A stretch of 64,000 nt of DNA from Candidatus Bathyarchaeota archaeon (lineage in GTDB: Archaea > Thermoproteota > Bathyarchaeia > Bathyarchaeales > Bathycorpusculaceae). The notes under the pieces were generated by a model. It saw only the letters and a program-made list of their open reading frames with translations, was not told the origin of the DNA and did not search any database. The position numbers and the translations under genes were made by a program. The DNA is taken from the NCBI GenBank assembly GCA_026014745.1, contig JAOZHS010000002.1, forward strand, positions 186,001 to 250,000, given 5' to 3'. Of this stretch, positions 42,612 through 52,076 are shown piece by piece; within the stretch, counting starts at the first letter, position 1, and each line of letters starts with the position of its first letter.

Positions 42612-43282
42612 GGGGGGTTCTCCGTTTTCGCTGGGCGGATGAAATTCTTGGTTACAACATATAGAAAAACTGCAAAGGCCAAAAAGCGAAATACTAAGCC
42701 TCCAACAAAGGCTAAACCATACGCGTAATTCTGGTCTACCATCCGAATCAGTTGCGAATATTCGCTAATTAACAAAAAGAAAAAGCCTAAGGGAATCCAA
42801 AAGGTCATCGGAACGGTCTTATCAAGTTGGCTTCGCAGTATGTGGATGCAGATATAGGCGAGACAGAATAGACTAAGAACCCTAAGGAAGATACTGAAAC
42901 TTACTGGAACCAGCAAATTAAGCGCAGGAGCAACAAACAAAACCAAGCATACAAGGGTAAAACTTAAAATTGTTACACTAAGGGTTGCGCTCCAAATTAA
43001 TTGGCTATCTTTGGAAGGCTTATTTGAGAAGTAATAGGTCAGGGCAATAAAGACAAACGCAAACGCCCTAATGGTAACGGAAAGGCCATTTAGCTGAGTA
43101 ATGGGGTAGATGATTTGTGAGGCTAAAATAATTTCGGAGACGCCAAGAAAGAAAAAGCCCAAAGGTAAACCCAGATAACGGGTTTCTTTTGTTAATTTGT
43201 AGGGTTTTATCATGTAGTACAGTAGAATAAAATAAATTATGACCGAAACAATCTCGACTATGAAGCGTGGAATCTCATACAT
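42608..43282 (-). CDS. Multi-pass membrane protein paired with winged-helix regulator
   Basis: A 224-aa protein with about seven hydrophobic helices (for example ISVIIYFILLYYMI at the start and LAFAVFLYVVTKNF at the end). No family recognised; the size and helix number resemble 7TM sensor-like archaeal proteins. It overlaps the winged-helix gene by 4 bases. A membrane sensor that controls its partner regulator is a reasonable inference. Confidence 0.7.
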   Translation of the reverse strand: MYEIPRFIVEIVSVIIYFILLYYMIKPYKLTKETRYLGLPLGFFFLGVSEIILASQIIYPITQLNGLSVTIRAFAFVFIALTYYFSNKPSKDSQLIWSATLSVTILSFTLVCLVLFVAPALNLLVPVSFSIFLRVLSLFCLAYICIHILRSQLDKTVPMTFWIPLGFFFLLISEYSQLIRMVDQNYAYGLAFVGGLVFRFLAFAVFLYVVTKNFIRPAKTENPP

Positions 43283-43380
43283 ATAGCTTAAAACATTGAT
43301 ATGCTGACAATTTATCCTTATCTATCGGCACAATTTTTGGGTTTGCAGCTGTTTTCCTGCGTTTGAAGCTGAGATTGACG

Positions 43381-43472
43381 CCTAATAGGAAGTGGATGCA
43401 GTGCCTAAGGGGGGTAGGTCAGTATTGGTGGAAAACAAGCTCATTAGCATGTTGAAATACAGTAGAAATCCC
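43381..43472 (-). repeat. Dispersed intergenic repeat, copy B (92 bp)
   Basis: The reverse complement begins GGGATTTCTACTGTATTTCA and matches copy A at 25043-25134 along its full length. The element lies in the spacer between the divergent membrane-protein and 43571 genes. The CCTA-n7-TAGG block is kept, with one base changed inside it. Confidence 0.7.
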
Positions 43473-43570
43473 AGCTTACCTCTGCGCCCAGCACATTGAG
43501 AAGTCCACCAGTTTTAGGCGGTTATGAGTAGACTAAAATATTGAGTTGCCTTCTTTTATTGGTGGTTTTT

Positions 43571-43927
43571 ATGTCGGCATCTGAGCTTGAAAGTGAATGG
43601 AACTTCCGAGTTTTCGACCAACGCCTAATCGTAATCCGAACCAAAAGCGAAGCGGCGCACAAAGCAGCAGCCCTAGACGTGAAAACTAATTTGCTGTTTG
43701 CCCTCGAAGTCACCAACGAAGTGCCTATCGATAAAGTTGCCTTAAACCACCCCTACATGGCGAACCTACGCGTGTACACGATAAAAAAAGTCGGCGAAGT
43801 AGACGACGAATTCATAGACTTCTTCAGAGCGCTTGACATAGACCAGTCAACAGAGGACTTTATCCGCGCGTACTGGATTTATCCGGGCAAAATCCGCTTT
43901 GAACTCGTAGACATCCAAGAACCCTGA
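43571..43927 (+). CDS. Unrecognised soluble protein
   Basis: The start is ATG 43571 with GGTGG 5 bases upstream. The 118-aa acidic protein has an N-terminal WNFRVFDQRLIVIRTK beta region, LFALEVTNEVPIDKVALNHPY in the middle, and a helical C-terminus. Family unknown. It stands alone. Confidence 0.65.
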   Translation: MSASELESEWNFRVFDQRLIVIRTKSEAAHKAAALDVKTNLLFALEVTNEVPIDKVALNHPYMANLRVYTIKKVGEVDDEFIDFFRALDIDQSTEDFIRAYWIYPGKIRFELVDIQEP

Positions 43928-44028
43928 GCTTAGAGACAGGTTATAGTTCCAGATACACCCGCCAAAGCGCCCGAAACCAACTCAACCACTAGCACAAATT
44001 CAAACCAAATACCTAAAAAGGAAAGGGT

Positions 44029-44934
44029 TTATCGGAGGACCATGTTGACGAATTTTTCGGGATTAAACAATTCGAGGTCCTTGTAGGTTTGACCCACCCC
44101 GATGAAGAGAATCGGCTTCTGCGTCACGAACGTAACGCTCAACGCGGAGCCGCCTTTAACGTCGGCGTCTACCTTGGTGAGGATGGTTGCGTCAATGCCA
44201 ACGGCTTTGTTGAATTCCTCCGCCTGCATCACCGCATCATTACCGATAAGCGAATCCACAGTGAATATTGTTAGGTCGGGTTTTACAACGCGTTTGACTT
44301 TGATAAGTTCGTTCATGAGGTTCTGGTTAGTCTGCATACGCCCAGCCGTATCAATCAAGACAAGGTTGATGCCGTGCGCTTTCGCATGGTTAACTGCATC
44401 GTACGCCACAGCCGCGGGGTCTCCGCCGTAGTTGCTCTTAATCACCCGAACGCCTAAGCGTCGACCGTGCTCTTCAAGCTGTTCAATGCTGCCCGCACGG
44501 TAGGTGTCTGCACCCGCCAAAACTACGGTATAGCGTTTGTCTTGGAAGTACTGGGCGACTTTGGCGATGGTGGTGGTTTTGCCGGTGCCGTTTATGCCGA
44601 CAAACATTAAAACCAGCGGCTCCGACTTCGCACGCTTATCCGCGGCAAGCTGGAGCAAATCAATGCGTTTTTTGGTTAACATAACTTCGAGGAGAACTTG
44701 ACGCAGGTTTTCGTCAACGAATTGTTTGCGGTCATCAAGCCGTTTTAGGGTGGTGCCAGTTAAACGTTTTTCGAGTTCATCACAGATTTTGTCTGCGACG
44801 GGAAAAGCCACGTCGTTTTCGGCTAGGCTCATTTTGAAGTCTGATAAAATTGGATTAAGATTGTCGGCTTTTAGCTCAGCCATGGTGACTTTGTTGACTA
44901 AGCCTTTAAAACCAGACTTGAGCTTCTCAAACAC
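44029..44934 (-). CDS. ftsY: Signal recognition particle receptor FtsY
   Basis: A 301-aa protein with a GTG start. A short N-terminal four-helix N domain (about 15-95) precedes the G domain: GINGTGKT (113-120), DTYRAGSIEQL, DTAGR (195-199), TKVD (253-256), and GVGQTYKDLELFNPEKF at the C-terminus. It lacks a long acidic A domain, as is usual in archaea. It docks SRP-ribosome complexes to the membrane. It ends the conserved LX-prefoldin-FtsY operon, 2 bases after the prefoldin gene. Confidence 0.95.
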   Translation of the reverse strand: MFEKLKSGFKGLVNKVTMAELKADNLNPILSDFKMSLAENDVAFPVADKICDELEKRLTGTTLKRLDDRKQFVDENLRQVLLEVMLTKKRIDLLQLAADKRAKSEPLVLMFVGINGTGKTTTIAKVAQYFQDKRYTVVLAGADTYRAGSIEQLEEHGRRLGVRVIKSNYGGDPAAVAYDAVNHAKAHGINLVLIDTAGRMQTNQNLMNELIKVKRVVKPDLTIFTVDSLIGNDAVMQAEEFNKAVGIDATILTKVDADVKGGSALSVTFVTQKPILFIGVGQTYKDLELFNPEKFVNMVLR

Positions 44935-44936
44935 GA

Positions 44937-45377
44937 CTACTGTTTCCCTTCTCTTGCTTGTGCAAGTAGGGCTTCAAGGCGGCCTCTGCCATTGTTTATG
45001 CGGTCAGCAACTTGGTGGAATTGCTGCTGGGCAGAAGTGAGGGTTTTTTCAAGTTCGTCGAGGCGTTCTTGGAGGGCTGCTTTGGCTTCTGGGAGAGTTT
45101 TCTCAATTGATACGCCAGAACCCATGCCGACGATGACTTTGTTTGTATCTGCGATTTTTGCTTTAACATAAGAGCTGCCACCGATGGGAACGAGCATTTC
45201 AGCGTTTTCCTGTTCTTTCTCGATACCTTCCAATGTTGCGGTTGCATAGGTTAAGTCGGTTATTGCGGCGTTAACCATGCCGATGCGTTGCTGGAGGGCA
45301 TCTGCTGTTTGTTCTAAATAGCGCATTTCGACGCTGAGTCTGCGAAGTTCTTCTTCAGCTGGGGCTCTTTGTGCCAA
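44937..45377 (-). CDS. pfdA: Prefoldin alpha subunit
   Basis: A 146-aa protein with a TTG start. Two long coiled-coil helices (about 5-55 and 90-140) flank a central beta-hairpin region (LVPIGGSSYVKAKI, NKVIVGMGSGVSIEK). The SSYVKA stretch is a family hallmark. With prefoldin beta it forms the hexameric chaperone. Located between LX and ftsY, the standard archaeal order. Confidence 0.92.
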   Translation of the reverse strand: MAQRAPAEEELRRLSVEMRYLEQTADALQQRIGMVNAAITDLTYATATLEGIEKEQENAEMLVPIGGSSYVKAKIADTNKVIVGMGSGVSIEKTLPEAKAALQERLDELEKTLTSAQQQFHQVADRINNGRGRLEALLAQAREGKQ

Positions 45378-45382
45378 ACCGT

Positions 45383-45610
45383 TTACTCTCCGCTTAATAA
45401 TCGTTTAAGGATTGGGTTTTCGACTTCTTCTGCGGTGACTTCTTGGACGCTTGTGATTTTGATTTGGAAACGTTTTACGCGGTGGCGACTGCCGATTTCA
45501 GCGTAGACTTTCTCTACAGCATGCTCGTTTTTGTCAGCTATGAGTTCTCTGACAAAGGGAGTTTTGAGTTCAGGTTTGGCGATTAAGCCAGTTACTTTGA
45601 AAGCTTTCAT
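45383..45610 (-). CDS. rplX: Ribosomal protein L18a (LX)
   Basis: The start is set at ATG 45610 (MKAFKVTGLIAKPEL), the usual N-terminus, with a GGA site; the frame extends upstream without support. The 75-aa product ends ENPILKRLLSGE and carries KVYAEIGSRHRVKRFQIKI, the family core. It is the first gene of the LX-pfdA-ftsY unit, 5 bases ahead of prefoldin. Confidence 0.9.
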   Translation of the reverse strand: MKAFKVTGLIAKPELKTPFVRELIADKNEHAVEKVYAEIGSRHRVKRFQIKITSVQEVTAEEVENPILKRLLSGE

Positions 45611-45921
45611 TTTTAATTCCTGCACAACATCCAATGCATTCCCAATTATAAACGTATTCACAAAAAAAGCGGCTCTATACCGTATTTTGTAAAATTTGGA
45701 TTTTGGTTGGTTTCAGGTCGAGGACAGGAGCTACTCTCAAAGAGCCTACCCCTTTGATTATTTAAAGTATAAATAAGCTAAACGTTCGCTGGTTCTAAAT
45801 GGGAGTTTGCAAGCCTCTAAAGAGTTGTTGCACGGTTTTGGTTTGAGCATTTTTCAGATTCACAGAAGTATAAAGGCTACCAAGGGCAAGTAGTATCATC
45901 AAACCCAAGGTTAGACCCCAA
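45611..45921. promoter_or_regulatory. Divergent promoter region between LX operon and 45922 gene
   Basis: For LX, TTTATAATT on the minus strand (45644-45652) lies at the right distance from ATG 45610. On the plus strand TTTAAAGTATAAATAAG (about 45763-45779) could be a TATA region but is 145 bases before the secreted-protein start. Nothing else was seen. Confidence 0.5.
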
Positions 45922-47817
45922 ATGAAGGGTACCTCAAAACAAGCCACAAAGCCACTGCAATCAGCAACAGCGCTGCTATGGGTAGCTTTGATGGTTACGG
46001 TTTGCTTTGTGGGGATTATCGGTTTTGCTGTGGGCGCTGAGGACCAAACAGGCGAAGTAGCGACCCAATCGACGGGCTCTGCCGCGATAATTGAAGAGTT
46101 GGTAGCCACTGTTGCCGATAATGGTGGTTGGAATAGCAGTTTACAAACAATCTATGACGGCATAGCCTTAGGGCAAACCACAGTTAGCCAACTCCAAGCC
46201 GCCGTTGACTCCATAAACGTAACATCCACAAGCAGCGCAGAAAACGTGTTTTACTGGTATGTCCAGCTAAACAAACTTGGAGTACCAATCAACGAAACAA
46301 CAATCAAAGCCGCATTAGATGCGGTTCAAATGCTTCCTGACGTCGGCGGCTTACCCTACAACTTCTACAACAGCAACACGCTAAAGGCTTCTTTTATAGT
46401 CTACAACCGACATGACTTATACGCCTATCAATGGGCAGACCAACTAAATTATCAAACCTCCAAATGGAATCTCACCCAAGCCTACGACGTCTTCAATAAC
46501 AGCGTCACCGCCTATGGAAAACCGGTCCTCTGTGTCGGTGCTAATCAAGTCGGCTGGGGCATAAGTTACGGTCCCCGATACTATGACGAATGCGCAGAAA
46601 CCATTGATATGTACGCGACTTTTTGGAAGCTGGGCATACCTGACGGGTTAGTTCAGGCTGAGCGCTGGTGGAATTGGGCAAATGCCCATCTTTGGGTCAA
46701 CAGCACGGCAGGATACTTTTACAAGTATGGGCTAAGTTCGCAGCAATTTGAGTGCGAAGCAGGCGGGTTTGACCAGATTATTTGGAAACTCTACAACAGC
46801 AGCCCCCAACTCTCAAACACCACTAACCTGTTTATTGACATGAACACAAGAGCGCTAAGCCAAGGCTGGAGCAGCCCTCAATGGGGCAACTACGTGGTTA
46901 AGCATGCATCCAGCAATTCACAACTACGCCTACAAAACACAATAACCGCATGGGCGTCTCTGATTGGCTTCTACAGCAACCTGACTGCCCCTATGCAGAG
47001 TAAAGTTCAGGCGCTTCTAAACGGCACCGCAGGCTCTGCACCAGCATGGAACCTGACCCTTCAAAACAGACTCTACGATAACGCCACAGGAATGTTCAGA
47101 ATGCAGTCAGACAAGGGGCTTAGCACGGAAGCCACAGCAAACGGCGCCGTCTTGTTGCTGTTGCTGTCTACTGTTCCAGTTACGGGTTCTTTAGCGGTAC
47201 CCTTGCAAGATTATGTCTATGAAGATATCAACGGCATAATTGACGGAGGCTTAAGCAACATAAACATCGCTGAAAGGACAGTGACTGTTAGCGTTGCCTC
47301 GCCGGGAACGTTTCTGTCCATGTTTGGGACCAGCATCTTTGAGTATGAACTGGACAGTATCGGGGTATGGCAACTCACATTTGATAGCAACTGGAATACT
47401 CTTGTTTCCAAAACGTTGCTGTCAGAGTTACCTACCTCAAGAATGTATATTGGACTTACAGGTCAAACGGATTCCACCATTGCGCCCTTGCCCACGCCGA
47501 CAGCTGAGCCAACCCCCACTCCTAGCCCATCCGCTGCGCCCCCAGCGATTATAGTTACCCCCACGGTGCCAAAAACAACATACACCCCCACTCCAACCAC
47601 AACACCCAAATCAACCCCGACCCCAACCCCCACCCCTACCCCTGCTGAACCAACTACCACACCATCCACCGCACCAACCCAGAACCCTAAGCCTACATCC
47701 TCAAATCAGCCATTATTCAAAATTTCACAAATACCCCCCGTGATTATCTTAATTGTAATTTTACTGGCTGCCGTTGGAGCGTCTGCTGGGCTATTTTTCT
47801 TCCGCAAACACTCATAG
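45922..47817 (+). CDS. Large surface protein with Pro/Thr-rich stalk and C-terminal anchor
   Basis: A 631-aa protein: signal/anchor segment (ALLWVALMVTVCFVGIIGFAVGA), an extracellular region (about 50-520) that is helix- and Trp-rich with repeated sequons, then a TP-repeat stalk (about 525-595; PTPTPTPAEPTTTP type), and a C-terminal transmembrane helix (VIILIVILLAAVGASAGLFFF) followed by RKHS. The helical domain may be an alpha/alpha toroid but has no recognised active site. It sits on the plus strand between LX and aIF6, which are neighbours in many archaea. Confidence 0.75.
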   Translation: MKGTSKQATKPLQSATALLWVALMVTVCFVGIIGFAVGAEDQTGEVATQSTGSAAIIEELVATVADNGGWNSSLQTIYDGIALGQTTVSQLQAAVDSINVTSTSSAENVFYWYVQLNKLGVPINETTIKAALDAVQMLPDVGGLPYNFYNSNTLKASFIVYNRHDLYAYQWADQLNYQTSKWNLTQAYDVFNNSVTAYGKPVLCVGANQVGWGISYGPRYYDECAETIDMYATFWKLGIPDGLVQAERWWNWANAHLWVNSTAGYFYKYGLSSQQFECEAGGFDQIIWKLYNSSPQLSNTTNLFIDMNTRALSQGWSSPQWGNYVVKHASSNSQLRLQNTITAWASLIGFYSNLTAPMQSKVQALLNGTAGSAPAWNLTLQNRLYDNATGMFRMQSDKGLSTEATANGAVLLLLLSTVPVTGSLAVPLQDYVYEDINGIIDGGLSNINIAERTVTVSVASPGTFLSMFGTSIFEYELDSIGVWQLTFDSNWNTLVSKTLLSELPTSRMYIGLTGQTDSTIAPLPTPTAEPTPTPSPSAAPPAIIVTPTVPKTTYTPTPTTTPKSTPTPTPTPTPAEPTTTPSTAPTQNPKPTSSNQPLFKISQIPPVIILIVILLAAVGASAGLFFFRKHS

Positions 47818-47834
47818 AAAAAAGAAAAATTTGG

Positions 47835-48503
47835 TTATAGGGTTCCTAGGGCGTGTTCGATGATGAACATTTCAGGACCAGTAGTCATGGAGCCTGCCAC
47901 TGCTGCTTTGCTATTGGCAAGTAAACCTGTCCCTACATAGGGGATACCGCAGTTTATTGTGCCTACATCGACGGGAACCTTAAAGACGTTTTCAAGGATT
48001 TTTTTCTCTTCTTCTTTAAGCAACGGATGTGCCAAGACTCCTTTGTTGGTTGCCACAGCAAGAGCACCCACATAGGGCAACGCGGCAATTTCAGTCGGTA
48101 CTGCCTCTACGCCTAAAGCTTCAGAGATAAGTTTGATTTCATTTTCTTTGAAACGTGGATCCACAACTGCGCCTTTATCGTTTGCTAATACGAGGTTGCC
48201 ATAGGCGGTTTTTTTGGTTTGCATTATGGTGATGTTGCCGTCGAAAACGGATTTTATATTTGCTATTTCTTCTTCACGAACCGAATTGGGGAGCAGCATA
48301 CCGTGGGAGTTTGCGCAAGCTAACGCGCCAGACAAAACGGAACCGCTTATGTGGGTGTATGCAAGTTTAACTTGGAGCCAATCGGCGTATTCTTGGGCTT
48401 TCTCGCGTGGAACCATAACAGGAATTATCACTATGTTTTCGGTTGCTAATGCGTATACGCCTATGCTTGAGCTTCCAACTATGCTGGATAAGTAAACTGT
48501 CAA
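47835..48503 (-). CDS. eif6: Translation initiation factor aIF6
   Basis: The start is placed at TTG 48503, because AGGAG lies 10 bases upstream, giving 222 aa, the usual length; the frame extends 15 codons further up. The pentein fold of five similar repeats is visible (SIGVYALATENIVIIP, YGNLVLANDKGAVVDP, YVGALAVATNKGVLAHP, YVGTGLLANSKAAVAG). aIF6 binds the large ribosomal subunit and blocks premature joining. Confidence 0.93.
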   Translation of the reverse strand: MTVYLSSIVGSSSIGVYALATENIVIIPVMVPREKAQEYADWLQVKLAYTHISGSVLSGALACANSHGMLLPNSVREEEIANIKSVFDGNITIMQTKKTAYGNLVLANDKGAVVDPRFKENEIKLISEALGVEAVPTEIAALPYVGALAVATNKGVLAHPLLKEEEKKILENVFKVPVDVGTINCGIPYVGTGLLANSKAAVAGSMTTGPEMFIIEHALGTL

Positions 48504-48754
48504 GAAACGTTGTCTCCTGAATTCTTTTAGCCTCGATGTTTGAGGCATTCTTCCTATTTTAGCTTGTGGTTAAATTCAACAGTTGAGGTGTTTTATTGAC
48601 TAAAATTTGTGCAGCATCCAAAAAAGCTCCAGTTACACCAGAAAAAGGTCCACAAAAATAGAACATTGCCCCGTTTAATCTATAAATCTGCTGCTCTATT
48701 AACGTAGAATTCTGCTGTATTAATGTAGAACAGTAAAACAAGTTATCCATATCA

Positions 48755-48764
48755 TTTTATATAT
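48755..48764 (+). promoter_or_regulatory. TATA box of the 48807 gene
   Basis: TTTTATATAT is 43-52 bases before the GTG start at 48807, giving a short leader that carries AAGGAGAGG. Confidence 0.55.
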
Positions 48765-48806
48765 CAATTAAGGGTTTCTTCATACTTGTATAAGGAGAGG
48801 CTCTAC

Positions 48807-49916
48807 GTGCGATTTATAGCCATGTCAACCAACGAAGGCATACAGCCTAGACAACTCAGCAGACGCAATAGATTAGCCATAGTGCTTTTAGTTGTCACAC
48901 TTATCATTGTAGGAAGCTGCGTTGCCACCATATCACTTTTAACAACAGGCCCAGGAAACACGCCAACTGGACCCGAAAGTACACAAACCACCCTATCTGC
49001 ATCAGGCAACGCCGTACACTTTGACCACAGCGCAACCACAAACATCATCGTAGACATCACAGGAGATAGCATCCCTGACGGGACAGAGTTCACGGTAACC
49101 ACCCTAAGCACAGGCACCGAAATTCCAGAAGACGCCGACGGTCACCCCCTAAACGTCAACGGAGCAGTAACCTACTATTACGATGTGAAAGTCACCTCAG
49201 CCGCGACCCTAACCCCCGACATAATGGCACAAATAACCATAACAAACAACGCCTTTGACAGCACAAGCGTCATGTACTACTATGACGCATCCCAGGCTGA
49301 ATGGATCGCGTTAACCACCCAGTTTGAAGCTCCACACACCGTAATAGCCAGCTTACCAGCATCCACCTTAGCCGGAACCCCCATAGGCGTCCCCGGTGGA
49401 GGAGATGAACCCACACCAACCCCATCTACAACACCAACCAACGCCCCAACCAATGCACCCACAGCTACGCCAACTTCAAACCCAACTTATGCACCTTCAG
49501 CCACCGCAACCCCGGCACCTGAGCGTCACATCACAATCGAAGCAGCAGTCGGTGGAACAACTAACCCACTGCCCGGCACCTACATAACTAGCGGATATCC
49601 AGTAATCACCGTTACAGCAAACCCAGGCTACACGTTCACCCGCTGGGACATTTACCTCCATGACCAGTATGGTGACCACTATTGGAGTGAAAACCCCTGG
49701 AACCCATGCACAGTCATCTATGACTATGCAGTCATGACTCCAGTATTTACCTCCAACTCTGAACCTACACCTGTTGAACCCACACCCACGGGTATATGGG
49801 TGGTTCCAGAGTACACATGGGGTCCACTGCTGGTGTTGATGGCCTGCTTTGCTGCATTCGCTGTGCTAAAGTTCGCGAGTAAAATTAACTTTAATCGAAA
49901 CTCTGTGAAGCTTTAA
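48807..49916 (+). CDS. Surface protein with Thr/Pro stalk and VPEY-type C-terminal anchor
   Basis: The start is GTG 48807, 6 bases after AAGGAGAGG. The 369-aa product has an N-terminal membrane segment (LAIVLLVVTLIIVGSCVATISLL), a beta domain (about 70-190), a Thr/Pro/Ala stalk (about 195-240), a second beta domain with IEAAVGGTTNPLPGTYITSG of the 'InlB B-repeat' type, and the ending WVVPEYTWGPLLVLMACFAA plus a basic tail. This C-terminus matches those of the 53407 and 55242 products. It interrupts L31e and aIF6, usual neighbours. Confidence 0.78.
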   Translation: MRFIAMSTNEGIQPRQLSRRNRLAIVLLVVTLIIVGSCVATISLLTTGPGNTPTGPESTQTTLSASGNAVHFDHSATTNIIVDITGDSIPDGTEFTVTTLSTGTEIPEDADGHPLNVNGAVTYYYDVKVTSAATLTPDIMAQITITNNAFDSTSVMYYYDASQAEWIALTTQFEAPHTVIASLPASTLAGTPIGVPGGGDEPTPTPSTTPTNAPTNAPTATPTSNPTYAPSATATPAPERHITIEAAVGGTTNPLPGTYITSGYPVITVTANPGYTFTRWDIYLHDQYGDHYWSENPWNPCTVIYDYAVMTPVFTSNSEPTPVEPTPTGIWVVPEYTWGPLLVLMACFAAFAVLKFASKINFNRNSVKL

Positions 49917-49946
49917 CTTCCTTTTTCTTTTTATTTTTTTATTTAA
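49917..49946 (+). terminator. T-rich terminator
   Basis: CTTCCTTTTTCTTTTTATTTTTTT-type tract immediately after the stop codon of the surface-protein gene. Confidence 0.5.
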
Positions 49947-50138
49947 TCTGCAGCCTCTGAGTTTGAAAATACAATCCGCGGGTCAATTATTCACTAACAC
50001 GGTAACTGCCTTATCCAAGAAGCATCAACCCGACAAATAGCACAACCAACTAATCAAGCAGAAAGCCACGGCTCATATAGACTACTAAAAACGAAAAATT
50101 ACGCCTAAAACAAAGAACAAAAAATGAGAAAGAAAGGT

Positions 50139-50618
50139 TTATTGATTTTCAGCCAAAAACACGGTGACGTTACCGTCGCGGTCTTTGGTTGCACGCACCT
50201 TGATTTTGCGTGGTGGCTTCTCGATGCCTCGACCCCAGATTTTCTCGTTAACTTCTTGGCTAACGATTAATTGAGGTAACTCTTCTTCTTCCTCTTCGTC
50301 AGAAGCCTTCATCTCGACCTTCATGTGCTTGTTTATGAATTCTTGGACAAGCTGCATGGCGCGTGGCGCACGTTTTTTGGGTGGACGAATCAAGGCTTTC
50401 TGGAGGGGTATGGTGTAGAAGCGTTCTTCAACGATTTCGTCTTCTTTCTTTTTACGTTTCGGCTTCTCTTTTGCTTCTTCTACGGGCGCTTCTGCTTCTG
50501 CTGGAGTTTCCTCTTTAGCTTCGGCTTCAGCTACTTCTGTTTCCTCTTCAGGTAACTCTAATTCTTCAAGTTCTTCTTCTTGAGGAACTTGTTCTTGTTT
50601 AGATTCTTCTTTGGACAT
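50139..50618 (-). CDS. rpl31e: Ribosomal protein L31e with long acidic N-terminal extension
   Basis: A 159-aa protein. The L31e core starts near residue 64 ([32 protein letters not shown] in pieces), with [21 protein letters not shown] at the end. The usual archaeal length is about 85-95. The extra first 60 residues are almost entirely Glu/Ala/Pro ending in KPKRKKKED, a charged extension seen in some Thermoproteota. It is followed upstream by L39e after 13 bases. Confidence 0.9.
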   Translation of the reverse strand: MSKEESKQEQVPQEEELEELELPEEETEVAEAEAKEETPAEAEAPVEEAKEKPKRKKKEDEIVEERFYTIPLQKALIRPPKKRAPRAMQLVQEFINKHMKVEMKASDEEEEEELPQLIVSQEVNEKIWGRGIEKPPRKIKVRATKDRDGNVTVFLAENQ

Positions 50619-50631
50619 TCTATGCTTTCTC

Positions 50632-50790
50632 CTAAGCCTTTATCTTTCTAGTTCTCCAGTTGCGCCGCTGCTTAGGGTTAACTCTAACCTTACCGTCAGT
50701 TCGCGCAATAACCCAAGTTGGAACAGACTGTGATTCTTTGCCAGCCTTGGCTAATCGGAGCTTTTTCGCAGTTGGTTTTACTCGTGCCAT
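50632..50790 (-). CDS. rpl39e: Ribosomal protein L39e
   Basis: A 52-aa basic protein: [20 protein letters not shown], then [20 protein letters not shown] and [11 protein letters not shown] at the end, the L39e signature. ATG start 4 bases after the PDCD5 stop. It lines the polypeptide exit tunnel. Confidence 0.93.
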   Translation of the reverse strand: MARVKPTAKKLRLAKAGKESQSVPTWVIARTDGKVRVNPKQRRNWRTRKIKA

Positions 50791-50794
50791 TTTT

Positions 50795-51127
50795 CTATAT
50801 CCTTCTAATTTTTGTCTCTCGCTTTCTTGATTGAAGCTGAATCAGGATTGATTTTAGCTGCGCATCAGAGAGCGGAATCGGCAACCTGCCGGTTTGCGCC
50901 ATCTCGATGAGCTGCACTTCTATTTGCTCAGCGAAATCTTTTCTAACCATTTTAAGGTTATTGATTCTTTGTCGTGCTTCAGGCGACAATATCTTGCTGA
51001 GCAGAGCCTGTTTCTGTTGTTCAAATTGCTGTTCGGCGTGAGCTTGTCTTTGGTCTTCACTCATGCGAGCATTCTGCATTGAGAGAAGTTTCCGTTTACG
51101 GATTTGTTCAAGCTCATCATCCGACAT
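50795..51127 (-). CDS. PDCD5-like DNA-binding protein
   Basis: A 110-aa protein of the archaeal PDCD5/TFAR19 family: [18 protein letters not shown] at the N-terminus, a three-helix core ([35 protein letters not shown] in pieces) and [19 protein letters not shown]. Usual length. Always found between S19e and L39e in archaea, as here. Confidence 0.92.
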   Translation of the reverse strand: MSDDELEQIRKRKLLSMQNARMSEDQRQAHAEQQFEQQKQALLSKILSPEARQRINNLKMVRKDFAEQIEVQLIEMAQTGRLPIPLSDAQLKSILIQLQSRKRETKIRRI

Positions 51128-51131
51128 CGCG

Positions 51132-51596
51132 TTATTCGCCTTGATACTTCTTGAGTTCAGGGACAGATTTAACCAGTTCTTTAGCTAGGTCTCCAGCTAC
51201 TTCCTGCATCATTTTGCGTCCCTTTGGCGTCATGATTCTGCCCTTAGGACGTGTAACCTGGATTAAACCGGCGCTTTCTAGTTGCTGCATAGCCTTTCGT
51301 ATGCCGCTTCCGCCTGCTTTGGTTACGCGGTTAGGTTTAGAACCACGGTTTTTTCTTCCGCCGTAGTCGGCACGTAATGCTTCAAGACCGATGGGACCAT
51401 GGACGTAGACTTTGCGTAGAACGCTGGCGCTTCTTGTGTACCACCAGTTAGGGTTCTGTGGCTGCTTCTCGACGTGGGTGCCTGTTTTTGCGAAGGTAGC
51501 CCATGTTGGAGGCTGGACTTCGTCAACGTTTTCCCTAAGATACTTTGCTAATCTATCGATGAATTTTGAAGCTGGAACGTCATGAGGAGTCGTCAA
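51132..51596 (-). CDS. rps19e: Ribosomal protein S19e
   Basis: A 154-aa protein with a TTG start. TTPHDVPASKFIDRLAKYL at the N-terminus, PPTWATFAKTGTHVEKQPQN, then WWYTRSASVLRKVYVHGPIG and YGGRKNRGSKPNRVTKAGGS are all family hallmarks. It has a winged-helix fold. First gene of the S19e-PDCD5-L39e-L31e group. Confidence 0.94.
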   Translation of the reverse strand: MTTPHDVPASKFIDRLAKYLRENVDEVQPPTWATFAKTGTHVEKQPQNPNWWYTRSASVLRKVYVHGPIGLEALRADYGGRKNRGSKPNRVTKAGGSGIRKAMQQLESAGLIQVTRPKGRIMTPKGRKMMQEVAGDLAKELVKSVPELKKYQGE

Positions 51597-51801
51597 AGAT
51601 TCTCTATCCTATTGGTTTTTCCTTGCAGTAAAACAATGAAGCCTAATATAAATATTCTCTGAACAACTAAGCCGCATACAACACTTAATCCCCAATAAAA
51701 GGACTAAGCGTTTGAATGATGCCGCCTCAATTTTTGTTCGCAGAGACTATTTGACGTATAGGCACGGATGCATATTAAGTGTTTTTCTCTTCTCTGCAGG
51801 G

Positions 51802-51987
51802 CTATGCTTTTCTTCGTCTACGCACCAAATAGGCGAAGTTCATAACTAAAGATAAACCCAGCAGCAGCCCTTCAAGAAAAGAAGAAACGTTAAAACCTAA
51901 ATATTCAAAATTCGAAAACGTGCCAATTAAGATGCCAATAGTCAGAGATAACATGCCTACCGCCAAAATGTTTTCATCTTTGAGCAA
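51802..51987 (-). CDS. Small two-helix membrane protein
   Basis: A 61-aa protein with two hydrophobic segments (ILAVGMLSLTIGILIGTF and FLEGLLLGLSLVMNFAYLV) and a basic end RRRRKA. No family; its hydrophobic pattern and tail look like a genuine small membrane protein. Orphan between S19e and the shikimate-kinase-like gene. Confidence 0.5.
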   Translation of the reverse strand: MLKDENILAVGMLSLTIGILIGTFSNFEYLGFNVSSFLEGLLLGLSLVMNFAYLVRRRRKA

Positions 51988-52076
51988 CAGGACAGCCCAC
52001 CCCAGTTTCTATTTATTCCACTAAAAATTTAACCTTTCTGCCCTAAACAAAAGGCAATAACATCAATTGGCGACTG

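Noticed and set aside
45719-45760. Possible third copy of the 92-bp repeat (GCCTACCCC)
   Set aside because: Only about 10 bases agree with the repeat; the flanks do not align.
45795-46109. Minus-strand frame at the start of the 45922 gene
   Set aside because: It is antisense to the signal peptide of a well-supported surface-protein gene and has no ribosome-binding site or domain.
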